NCBI RefSeq assembly: GCF_902374955.1
Contig: NZ_CABKRX010000100.1
Span: forward strand, 14,808-78,807
Source: Bacillus massilioanorexius
Lineage (GTDB): Bacteria; Bacillota; Bacilli; Bacillales; DSM-1321
Length of the DNA stretch: 64,000 bases
Direction: 5' to 3'
Positions 17,050 to 24,416 of this stretch are shown here, one piece after another. Numbering within the stretch: the stretch's first letter is position 1; every line of letters starts with the position of its first letter. The notes under the pieces were generated by a model. It did no database searches. It was not told where the DNA came from and worked only from the letters and a program-made list of their open reading frames with translations. The translations under genes were made by a program, and so were the position numbers.

Positions 17050-17164
17050 TGCTAATGTTGTAAGATTACATGGCAAGATGCTGCATGTTACTATCCAAAA
17101 AGCACTGCAAGAAATGAGAGTTATGAAGATTAAGTGAGTTTTTAGAAAATGAGGGGGTGTAACT

Positions 17165-18613
17165 TTGGTCGAGAAAATGGAATTGAAAGAGAAAGCGAGT
17201 CAACGTGCCTTCTACTTTTTATGTTTTGGTGTATTTTTTACAATGATCAGTTTAGCTACACATCTACCAGCGTATCCCCATATGTTAGCTAACTTCCATT
17301 TAGATGCAGGCTATGCTGTTTGGATGCAGTTGGGTCTTGCTTTGGGACTAACGGTATTTCAGCCATTATTAGGTTGGTTAGGTGATTCATACAGTCAAAA
17401 AATGGTGCTCATTGTCGGAGCTGTTTTTATGATTATCGGATCGCTTTTAGTTGTATTAGCACCTACTTTTTGGATATTAGTAATAGGTCTATTTTTCAAA
17501 GGTTTGTCTGGTGCAGCTGTTTCTCCTACTGGAGTTGCGTATGCAGGAAGGCTATTCGTTGGTGAAAACCGTGGTAAGTACATTGGTATATTTATCTTTT
17601 TTTCAACTGGTGGTGCACTTTTCGGTCCTTTAATAAGTGGTGTATTCGTTGATACGCTTGGATGGGCTTCTACATTTTGGCTTACAGCGTTATTCGGGTT
17701 GATCTCCCTTGTCCTTTTTAGTGTAGGGGTAACGGCTATTCAGTCGGAAGAACGACGTAGCTTTGACTTTTTAGGTGTTGTTTTTGTTTTTATTGCTCTC
17801 ATTGGCTTATTAACCATTCCAACTTTTATTAGTACGCAAGGTATTTCTTCAGGGAAATGGATTCCATCATTAGTGATTTTTGTTGTTAGTTTAATCATTC
17901 TTATTATGGTTGAAAAGAAACAGAAGCAGCCATTGATTGACATCGAATATGCCACTCATCGAAATTTCTGGGCACCTTCATTAATTGCCATTTTACTTGG
18001 AATAGGTTACTCAGGCTGTATGTATTTATTAACCTTCTTTATTCAGAATATCCAAGGAAAGCCTGGTACACTTGTTGGTTTGATTCAATCAACAACCTTT
18101 CTAGGGGCGGCACTTGCTGCTATATATGCGGGAAAATGGATGAAAAAATATACAGCTCGTCAAATGTTAACGAGTGGTGTAGGCCTTTTCATGGTAGGAA
18201 TCATCATGTTAACTTTGGTGAATAAAAGCACAGCTTCCGTCTATTTGTTTATCGCGATGGCCTTAATTGGGATCGGATCTGGTGTGTATGGTCCAGTCTT
18301 AAAAGCGATTATCGTATCCAAATCAGCACCTTCTCGCATGAATGTCGTTACATTCACAGCTCAAGTAATCGAAAGCATTGCTCAACGCGTAGGGGCTTCC
18401 TTTGCACTTGCCGCTTTTGCTATCTTTGCAGCAAGTGGTAACGGAGTAGCGGCCATCTCCAAAACATCTCTAATCTTCGTAGCTTTGGGAATCATTAGCT
18501 TCCTCGTATTTGCCGTAATACCTAAGAGAATTCCTGGAATTCATGATATTAGTGAGTCATCAAATAGTATTAAAGTAGAAGAAGTAGATTTAAATATGGA
18601 TCGAGCAAAATAA
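17165..18613 (+). CDS. MFS transporter, DHA2-like
   Basis: A 482-residue major facilitator superfamily protein with about 12 to 14 hydrophobic segments. GWLGDSYSQKMVLI after the second helix is the motif-A equivalent, and KGLSGAAVSPTGVAY and GKYIGIFIFFSTGGALFGPLISG are motif-C-like. The cytoplasmic loop KQKQPLIDIEYATHRNF resembles drug/proton antiporters of the DHA2 group. TTG start, set by GAGGGGGTG. As the last gene of the degradation cluster it may import the substrate or export a pathway intermediate; homology alone points to export. A terminator follows. Confidence 0.85.
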   Translation: MVEKMELKEKASQRAFYFLCFGVFFTMISLATHLPAYPHMLANFHLDAGYAVWMQLGLALGLTVFQPLLGWLGDSYSQKMVLIVGAVFMIIGSLLVVLAPTFWILVIGLFFKGLSGAAVSPTGVAYAGRLFVGENRGKYIGIFIFFSTGGALFGPLISGVFVDTLGWASTFWLTALFGLISLVLFSVGVTAIQSEERRSFDFLGVVFVFIALIGLLTIPTFISTQGISSGKWIPSLVIFVVSLIILIMVEKKQKQPLIDIEYATHRNFWAPSLIAILLGIGYSGCMYLLTFFIQNIQGKPGTLVGLIQSTTFLGAALAAIYAGKWMKKYTARQMLTSGVGLFMVGIIMLTLVNKSTASVYLFIAMALIGIGSGVYGPVLKAIIVSKSAPSRMNVVTFTAQVIESIAQRVGASFALAAFAIFAASGNGVAAISKTSLIFVALGIISFLVFAVIPKRIPGIHDISESSNSIKVEEVDLNMDRAK

Positions 18614-18684
18614 ATTAGATGGCATTGTTGGGATAAAAAATGCTAGATATTCTCTAATTCATCACTTGGATGATTCAAAATAAG

Positions 18685-18726
18685 AAGCAAGCTAAATTCT
18701 TTATGGGTTTGGCTTGCTTTTTTGTT
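18685..18726 (+). terminator. Rho-independent terminator ending the degradation cluster
   Basis: AGCAAGC (18686-18692) pairs with GCTTGCT (18712-18718), with a further AAA/TTT pairing inside, and runs into a T tract. Confidence 0.8.
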
Positions 18727-18750
18727 TAATCGTAATGTCTATCTGAGAAG

Positions 18751-18885
18751 CTAGTAATTGCTTAAAATTATTTCCTTAATCTGGTCATCATTATTTACAT
18801 TTAAACGAAAATCTAAAAAGTCAAGCGGTGACTCATTTATATATATAATCCGTTTTTCACGAGACAATAGTTCGCAAACTTTTAT
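18751..18885 (-). CDS. Possible small protein of about 44 residues, non-standard start
   Basis: On the minus strand a frame with protein-like composition (LLSREKRIIYINESPLDFLD, then FRLNVNNDDQIKEIILSNY) ends at 18751. It has no ATG. An AGGAG ribosome site (18889-18893) lies 3 bases before an ATA codon, while an in-frame TTG at 18867 is too far from it. An in-frame stop precedes the ATA. It may be a real small gene divergent from the sigma factor, or a remnant. The rest of this 400-base gap holds two CCTAGGAA motifs and nothing else clear. Confidence 0.3.
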   Translation of the reverse strand: MKVCELLSREKRIIYINESPLDFLDFRLNVNNDDQIKEIILSNY

Positions 18886-18890
18886 TTTCT

Positions 18891-18990
18891 CCTAGGAAAA
18901 TTGTATAAATGAAGTATTTCTATCTCGTAAACTTACTTTGTGTTTCTCGATATTTCATATTCTTTTTTCTATAGTAAAACTACCTAGGAA
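18891..18990 (+). promoter_or_regulatory. Two CCTAGGAA motifs upstream of the sigma factor gene
   Basis: CCTAGGAA occurs at 18891-18898 and 18983-18990, each followed by an A/T-rich stretch containing TAAATGA. The palindromic core and repetition 92 bases apart suggest a binding site or an unusual promoter element, perhaps for the sigma factor itself. This is inference only. Confidence 0.3.
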
Positions 18991-19025
18991 TAAATGAGAA
19001 GCGCGTTTTTCAGATAGGAAGAAAG

Positions 19026-19511
19026 ATGGATAGCTTTGAGAAGGTAGCAAAGGAGTATTCGCCACTTATTTATAAAATCATTCATTCTTTGAAAATTTAT
19101 AAAGAGTGCGATCATTATTATAGCGTAGGCTTACAGGCACTTTGGGAAGCCTATATGAAATATGAAGAAGGAAAAGCTAGTTTTTTAACGTTTGCATTTG
19201 TGACCATTCGAGGAAGATTGCTTATTGAACTAACCAAGGAGTCAAAATGGGAAAGTAGAAATCAAAGAATGTCACCCGAACAATTTGAATTCATGGAATG
19301 TCAGAGATATTCCGAAATCTACTTGGAAAAAGAAGTGATAGATGAGTATTGTTTATTATTAACGGATAATCAAAAGCGCTGGGTAGTTCATACTTTTCTT
19401 GAGCAAAAATCTCTATCTGAAATTGCTGAGCTATACGGAGTGAGTATTTCAGCTGTCAAGTCATGGAGAAGAGATGCATTGCAGAAATTGCGAAAAGTTA
19501 ATAAAGAATGA
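19026..19511 (+). CDS. Small sigma-70 family RNA polymerase sigma factor
   Basis: A 161-residue sigma factor with regions 2 and 4 only. Region 2 (about residues 8-75) includes YKIIHSLKIYKECDHYYSVGLQALWEAYMKY and SFLTFAFVTIRGRLL; region 4 HTH is at about 120-155 (SLSEIAELYGVSISAVKSWRRDALQKLRK). This resembles the competence/SigH-like and SigO-like small sigma factors of Firmicutes more than ECF factors. No anti-sigma gene is adjacent. ATG with AGGAAGAAAG ribosome site. Targets are unknown. Confidence 0.85.
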   Translation: MDSFEKVAKEYSPLIYKIIHSLKIYKECDHYYSVGLQALWEAYMKYEEGKASFLTFAFVTIRGRLLIELTKESKWESRNQRMSPEQFEFMECQRYSEIYLEKEVIDEYCLLLTDNQKRWVVHTFLEQKSLSEIAELYGVSISAVKSWRRDALQKLRKVNKE

Positions 19512-19548
19512 GCACTTTCGCTTAAGAGATGATAAGATTTAAATTTTG

Positions 19549-19590
19549 TTGATTTTGGTTCAACTTTAGGGTAGATTGATTCAACTCCTT
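19549..19590. repeat. Two copies of a GGTTCAACTT-type motif, 21 bp apart
   Basis: TTTGGTTCAACTT and TTGATTCAACTCC place the core TTCAAC at 19559 and 19580, exactly 21 bases apart. They are the reverse complement of the AAGTTGAAyCAAA repeats at 29.33-29.41 kb, which have the same spacing. Confidence 0.6.
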
Positions 19591-19732
19591 GATCCAACAA
19601 CAGCTAAATGAAAATCCATTGTGCTTCTCTTATTATGAATATTTTGCTGGTAATGGGTCCATAAGAAAAGATCATCGCTACATCAACTTTTTAGATAGGT
19701 ATAAGCAAGGCGATTTAAAAAATGAATAAAAT

Positions 19733-19790
19733 ATGAAGCGTGGAGGCGTCCAAAAGTGGGGAATATCACTTTTGAGACAGCCTCACGAAA
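19733..19790 (+). terminator. Hairpin of the GAAGCGTrGAGGCGTC family
   Basis: An imperfect long stem: GAGGC...CAAAAGTG pairs with CACTTTTG...GCCTC around GGGAATAT. It lies between the sigma factor and the converging HAAS gene and could end transcripts from both sides. The first 20 bases match, with one difference, the hairpin at 47.58 kb. Confidence 0.55.
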
Positions 19791-19793
19791 TTT

Positions 19794-20786
19794 TTAGCGA
19801 TTTCTAATAAAGCCTTTATATAAAGCGGATACCACATCAATAATCGTTATGAGAATCACGATCATTATGAAAACAGAGATAAATTGATTGGTCCCAATCG
19901 TCAGATGAAGGTCTGTATGCTTTGAAAAATCGGACATAAAGCTTTGATTGAATAGGTTTTTGACACTAATTAAGAAACAAAATAAAATCGTAGATAGAAC
20001 TGAAAGAATAGTATATATGATGGCAAGATTTTTGTCCCATCTGCCGTATATTAGTTTTGCTGCTTCTTTTGCTATGGAAAGAATGAAAATGGCGATAATA
20101 ATTATTTTGTAATCTTGGACGACATTACTGTTTAAAAACGGAATTACGGTATATGAATCATTTTCATTTAGAATATAAGCTCCAATAATCTCAGGTGAAA
20201 AGTATAAAACCATAAGCACAATCGATGAAAAGACGATAGTGAAAATACCCTCTGTAGGTGAAATCATTGATTTTTTATGTGGAACAGGCTTTAAGTCCTT
20301 TACTGACCATTGTTGTCCAGCTTTTATTGTATTCCCTAGATTTACACCTTTGTAATCAGCTATTGCAAAAATAATAGTTACCCAAGCAACAGCTTGAAAT
20401 AAAGCAGAAATGATTGTAGCGAAATAATCTCCAATCATATTAGAAAAATTGATATCTTTTACAAAAACTATATCGATAGCAAAAGCAATACTTATCCCAA
20501 TAAATACAGCGTATAAAACAATTTTCATTACATACAAATAATTGTGAAAATTTTCAGGGCCAATTAAATACCGTTTTTTTTCAATATACTGATCTGCAAG
20601 TGTATTTGGATCTCCTAGTTCTAAAAGAGCTTTCTCAGCTCGCTTTTCTTCCGATTCTTCGCTTGAATAGTTTTCCATCACATCATCAATTAGAGAACGG
20701 ATTTCTTTATCCATTTCAGAACGTTGCTTTACTGGTAACTTGCTAACGACCGCGTATACATATCGATCCACAATCTCTATACTCAT
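19794..20786 (-). CDS. HAAS-domain membrane protein (partner of PadR)
   Basis: A 330-residue protein. The first 70 residues form the HAAS signalling helix bundle (VDRYVYAVVSKLPVKQRSEMDKEIRSL... and LGDPNTLADQYIEKKRYLIGP), followed by about seven membrane segments. HAAS proteins are encoded directly after PadR regulators and are thought to transmit membrane state to them. The start at ATG 20786 is set by AGGAGGAG; the stop of the PadR gene lies 1 base before this ATG, so translation is probably coupled. An upstream in-frame TTG at 20795 lies too close to the ribosome site. Function beyond partnership is unknown. Confidence 0.8.
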   Translation of the reverse strand: MSIEIVDRYVYAVVSKLPVKQRSEMDKEIRSLIDDVMENYSSEESEEKRAEKALLELGDPNTLADQYIEKKRYLIGPENFHNYLYVMKIVLYAVFIGISIAFAIDIVFVKDINFSNMIGDYFATIISALFQAVAWVTIIFAIADYKGVNLGNTIKAGQQWSVKDLKPVPHKKSMISPTEGIFTIVFSSIVLMVLYFSPEIIGAYILNENDSYTVIPFLNSNVVQDYKIIIIAIFILSIAKEAAKLIYGRWDKNLAIIYTILSVLSTILFCFLISVKNLFNQSFMSDFSKHTDLHLTIGTNQFISVFIMIVILITIIDVVSALYKGFIRNR

Positions 20787-20787
20787 T

Positions 20788-21135
20788 CTAATCAACTCCT
20801 CCTATAAATTTATTCATTGTATTTGCTAGGTCATTCCACTGTAGGCATAATTGGTTATAAATTTTTATGCCAAGCTCACTAAGTTGATAGTATTTACGCG
20901 GTTTAGAGCCTTCCGTATCCCAACTACTTATTAACAATTCTTGCTTTTCAAGTCTTCGTAATAACGGATAAAGTGTCCCAGCATCAACGGCCATACCTTT
21001 TTCTTCTAGTAAGACAACGAGGGAATAACCATACTGAGGTTGTTCTAATTGGCTTAAAACAATTAATATAATGGTTCCTCTTCGTAATTCTTGGAACAAA
21101 TTATCTAACAGCTCTTGTTCTTTATTTTCACTCAT
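20788..21135 (-). CDS. PadR family transcriptional regulator
   Basis: A 115-residue PadR winged-helix repressor (MSENKEQELLDNLFQELRRG... then LEQPQYGYSLVVLLEEKGMAVDAGTLYPLLRRLEKQELL). The YGYxL and TLYPLLRRLE motifs are diagnostic. ATG at 21135 follows GGAGGAG; a longer in-frame start upstream would overlap the promoter. It is followed without gap by the HAAS membrane gene. A promoter with a GTGT/ACAC dyad lies immediately upstream, consistent with autorepression. Confidence 0.9.
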   Translation of the reverse strand: MSENKEQELLDNLFQELRRGTIILIVLSQLEQPQYGYSLVVLLEEKGMAVDAGTLYPLLRRLEKQELLISSWDTEGSKPRKYYQLSELGIKIYNQLCLQWNDLANTMNKFIGGVD

Positions 21136-21156
21136 CGTAATTCTCCTCCTGTTTTT

Positions 21157-21186
21157 ATTATACTGTGTGACGTACACTATTGTGAA
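21157..21186 (-). promoter_or_regulatory. Promoter of padR-HAAS with dyad
   Basis: Read on the minus strand: TTCACA (21186-21181), an 18-base spacer, then TATAAT (21162-21157). The spacer contains the dyad GTGTACGTCACAC, a likely PadR operator. Confidence 0.6.
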
Positions 21187-21500
21187 TACAAAAATATAAA
21201 ATGATTCAAAATATTTTAAATAGACTGCCTATTTCGAGCGAGAAAGGAGTATATAGTGAATTCTGATTTAGGAGTCCCTCACTTTATCCTTCAATCAAAC
21301 AACTTTTTATCTATTGGTTTAACACCAAATTTATGTTAACAACAAAGGTCTTATAGGAAACAGACTATAAAAAGAAGTGTCCTTTGAAAGGATAACCTCT
21401 AACTAATAAAGAGAGTTTTGGTCAAACTATTAAGTAAAAATAGGAGTGAAAGGTGTTTGATTTCAATGGAAAAATTATCTAGTGTGAAGGTGAGTCGCTG

Positions 21501-22898
21501 GTGAATACCTTATGTGCATGTGTGTTAATAGTGATTTTACTTGCGCTGGTGTACATCTTATACCGCATGCAAAAATCATATGTTTCCTTTCCAAAGCGAG
21601 TTTTTACTGGATTAGTGATGGGTATTGCTTTTGGAGCACTTATTCAATTTGTTTTTAAAAACAATTCTGATGTGATTATGGTGTCGACTGATTGGTTCGG
21701 GATAATAGGAAATGGTTATGTTCGTTTATTAAAAATGATTGTTATACCACTAGTAATGGTTTCAATTATTTCAGCTATTATTCATTTGAAATCATCTAAA
21801 GGTTTAGGAAAGATGACTGGTTTGATTATCGCTATACTCATTTTTACCACGCTCATTGCATCTGGGATTGGAATTACCTATGCTAATTTATTTCAGTTAA
21901 ATGCAGAGTCTATTCAAGTAGGAGAAGAGGAAAAAGTAAGGGCTCAGGATCTCGAGAGTAATCTAGATACGGCTACTACAACAATCCCGCAAAAAATCTT
22001 AGCCTTTATTCCAACGAATCCATTTGAAGATATGACTGGAGCACGTCCAACATCCACATTAGGTGTAGTTATTTTTTCAGTGTTTGTAGGGATAGCATCT
22101 TTGGGTATAAAAAGGAAACAACCAGAGCATTTTGATATTTTTCAAAAAGTAATTGCTGCTATCTATGCGATAACAATGCGTATTGTTACGTTAATCCTAC
22201 GATTAACTCCATATGGAATTCTAGCATTAATGACAAGTACGATAGCTACAACAAGCATAGCAGGGATTATTCATTTATCAGCCTTTGTTATTGCGTCCTA
22301 TGTAGCTTTATGCACAATGCTACTCGTTGATATGCTGTTCATTACACTTGTGGGATTGAATCCCATTCAATTTGTGAAAAAAGCATTACCTGCATTAACT
22401 TTTGCTTTTACATCTAGGACTAGTGCGGGAACAATTCCGCTTAATATTAAAGTTCAGACAAAAGGAATGGGTGTAGCGGATAGTATAGCCAATTTCTCAG
22501 CAACTTTTGGAGCCTCCATTGGTCAAAATGGGTGTGCTGGAATTTATCCGTCTATGTTAGCAATCATGATTGCCCCAACAGTCGGAATCAATCCAATGGA
22601 GCCTCAATTTATTTTGAGTGTAATGCTAATAGTTACGATTTCTTCCTTTGGAGTTGCAGGTGTTGGGGGTGGTGCAACATTTGCTGCATTAATCGTGTTA
22701 TCAGCATTAGATTTACCTGTCGGATTAGCAGGACTATTAATTTCAATTGAGCCGCTAATTGATATGGGACGTACTGTAGTAAATGTGTCTGGTTCCATGA
22801 CTGCAGGTGTAGTATCAGCAAAGCTGTTAGGTGAAATGAATACAGATTTCTATAATAGTAATCAAGGTTTAAATGACGAGGATGCCAATGAAATATAA
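21501..22898 (+). CDS. tcyP: L-cystine uptake protein, sodium:dicarboxylate symporter family
   Basis: A 465-residue transporter that aligns along its whole length with my memory of B. subtilis TcyP (463 residues). Shared stretches include WFGIIGNGYVRLLKMIVIPL, PTNPFEDMTGARPTSTLG, TFAFTSRTSAGTIPLNI, GASIGQNGCAGIYP and EPLIDMGRTVVNVSGSMTAG. It imports cystine with Na+ or H+. GTG start with AAGGTGA ribosome site. The upstream 320 bases hold no S-box or T-box that I can see; a 9-codon frame with its own AGGAG site (GTG near 21453) might be a leader. A CoA-disulfide-reductase-type gene follows after 27 bases, so import is coupled to disulfide reduction. Confidence 0.9.
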   Translation: MNTLCACVLIVILLALVYILYRMQKSYVSFPKRVFTGLVMGIAFGALIQFVFKNNSDVIMVSTDWFGIIGNGYVRLLKMIVIPLVMVSIISAIIHLKSSKGLGKMTGLIIAILIFTTLIASGIGITYANLFQLNAESIQVGEEEKVRAQDLESNLDTATTTIPQKILAFIPTNPFEDMTGARPTSTLGVVIFSVFVGIASLGIKRKQPEHFDIFQKVIAAIYAITMRIVTLILRLTPYGILALMTSTIATTSIAGIIHLSAFVIASYVALCTMLLVDMLFITLVGLNPIQFVKKALPALTFAFTSRTSAGTIPLNIKVQTKGMGVADSIANFSATFGASIGQNGCAGIYPSMLAIMIAPTVGINPMEPQFILSVMLIVTISSFGVAGVGGGATFAALIVLSALDLPVGLAGLLISIEPLIDMGRTVVNVSGSMTAGVVSAKLLGEMNTDFYNSNQGLNDEDANEI

Positions 22899-22925
22899 AA
22901 AGTACGTACGGAAAGGATTGTAAAA

Positions 22926-24260
22926 ATGAGAATTATTATTATTGGTGGAGAAGCTGCAGGGATGAGTGCTGCAGCTAAAGCAAAAAGAAGGAATAGAGAA
23001 GCGAGTGTTGTAGTTTATGAAATGAGTGATATAGTCTCTTTTGGTGCATGCGGTTTACCATATTATGTTGGTGATTTTTTTCAAGAAGAAGAGAGAATGA
23101 TTGCGCGGACAACAGATAAATTTCGTGAGTCAGGTATTGAAATAGAGTTATTTCACGAAGTAACAAAGATTGATCTTAAAAATAAACAGATTACAGTTAA
23201 AAACAGACGCACAAAAGAAGAATTTAAGGATCAATATGATCGTTTATTAATTGCAACTGGAGCTTCAGCTATAAAACCTCCAATTGATGGAATGGATCTT
23301 AGAAACGTTTTTACTTTAAAAACGATGGAGGATGGTCGAGTTTTAAAGGAAGCAGCATTAAAAGAAATGAATCAACATGTCGTCATAATGGGTGCGGGTT
23401 ATATTGGTCTTGAGGTTGTAGAGGCAATGAAGAAGCTAGGAAAGGAAGTAACGGTTATCCAATTAACCGATCATATTTTAACCGGTAGCTTTGATGAAGA
23501 AATGGCTGAAATAATAGAAAAGGGTTTAACTTCTCATCAAATTCATTTAAGTCTAAATGAAGAAGTAATTGCCTTAGAAGGTGAGGAGGATGTAAAAAAA
23601 GTTGTAACTAAAAAGGGTGAGTACAAAGCGGATATAGTCGTTGTCGCAACGGGTATTCGCCCGAACACCCAATTTTTAAAGGATACAGGAATCGAGATGC
23701 TAAAAAATGGTGCTATTGTTATTAATGAATATGGTGAAACATCCATTAAAGACATATACGCTGCAGGTGATTGTGCAAGTGTATACCATTTAGTTCGTAA
23801 AGAAAATGTCTATATTGCATTAGCGACTACTGCCAATAAAATTGGTAGGATTATAGGAGAGAATTTAGTAGGTCACCAAATGAGGTTCGAAGGTACTCTT
23901 GGTTCGGCATGTTTAAAGGTTATGGACTATGAGGCTGGTCGAACAGGCATTAGTGAAGCAGAAGCTAAAGAAATGAATATTTCATATAAAACCACCGTTA
24001 TATCGGATAAAAACCAAACGGATTATTATCCTGGTCAAGAAGATATTCATGCTAAGCTTATTTATGAAAGCGAAACAAAAAGAATCTTAGGTGCACAACT
24101 TGTTGGCAAAAAAGGAGCTGCTCTTCGAATTGATGCACTAGCTGTGGCTATATATAGTGCTCTAACAACAGATCAACTAGGAATGATGGATTTTTGTTAT
24201 GCACCACCATTTTCAAGAACGTGGGATGTTATGAATGTTGTTGGGAATGTTTCGAAGTAA
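22926..24260 (+). CDS. CoA-disulfide reductase / NADH oxidase family flavoenzyme
   Basis: A 444-residue FAD/NAD(P)H enzyme. FAD-binding GGEAAGMSAA is at the N-terminus, redox-active C42 lies in SFGACGLPYY, and the NAD-binding GAGYIGLEVVEAM is near 155. IYAAGDCA (FAD) is near 275, and the C-terminal dimerisation domain ends FSRTWDVMNVVGN. A single active-site cysteine in SFxxC is typical of CoA-disulfide reductases and NADH oxidases rather than of glutathione reductase. Its position after tcyP suggests that it reduces cystine or mixed CoA/cysteine disulfides, keeping imported cystine usable. It ends at a strong terminator, so the two genes form one unit. Confidence 0.85.
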   Translation: MRIIIIGGEAAGMSAAAKAKRRNREASVVVYEMSDIVSFGACGLPYYVGDFFQEEERMIARTTDKFRESGIEIELFHEVTKIDLKNKQITVKNRRTKEEFKDQYDRLLIATGASAIKPPIDGMDLRNVFTLKTMEDGRVLKEAALKEMNQHVVIMGAGYIGLEVVEAMKKLGKEVTVIQLTDHILTGSFDEEMAEIIEKGLTSHQIHLSLNEEVIALEGEEDVKKVVTKKGEYKADIVVVATGIRPNTQFLKDTGIEMLKNGAIVINEYGETSIKDIYAAGDCASVYHLVRKENVYIALATTANKIGRIIGENLVGHQMRFEGTLGSACLKVMDYEAGRTGISEAEAKEMNISYKTTVISDKNQTDYYPGQEDIHAKLIYESETKRILGAQLVGKKGAALRIDALAVAIYSALTTDQLGMMDFCYAPPFSRTWDVMNVVGNVSK

Positions 24261-24263
24261 TAC

Positions 24264-24300
24264 AAAAAAGATTCAAGTATCTCACTTGAATCTTTTTTAT
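24264..24300 (+). terminator. Rho-independent terminator of the tcyP unit
   Basis: AAAAAAGATTCAAGT pairs perfectly with ACTTGAATCTTTTTT around a 5-base loop. Confidence 0.9.
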
Positions 24301-24416
24301 TCCTTCGTTGTTGTTTGACTTTTACTGATATTTTACTAGTGACAGTGACGGTAAAAAGGATTTCGACAATTTAGGGAGAATTAGTAATTTAATATAGACG
24401 TATAGGAGATGAAATA

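Noticed and set aside
21180..21500. S-box or T-box upstream of tcyP
   Set aside because: Neither the S-box core nor the GGTGGNACC T-box motif is present.
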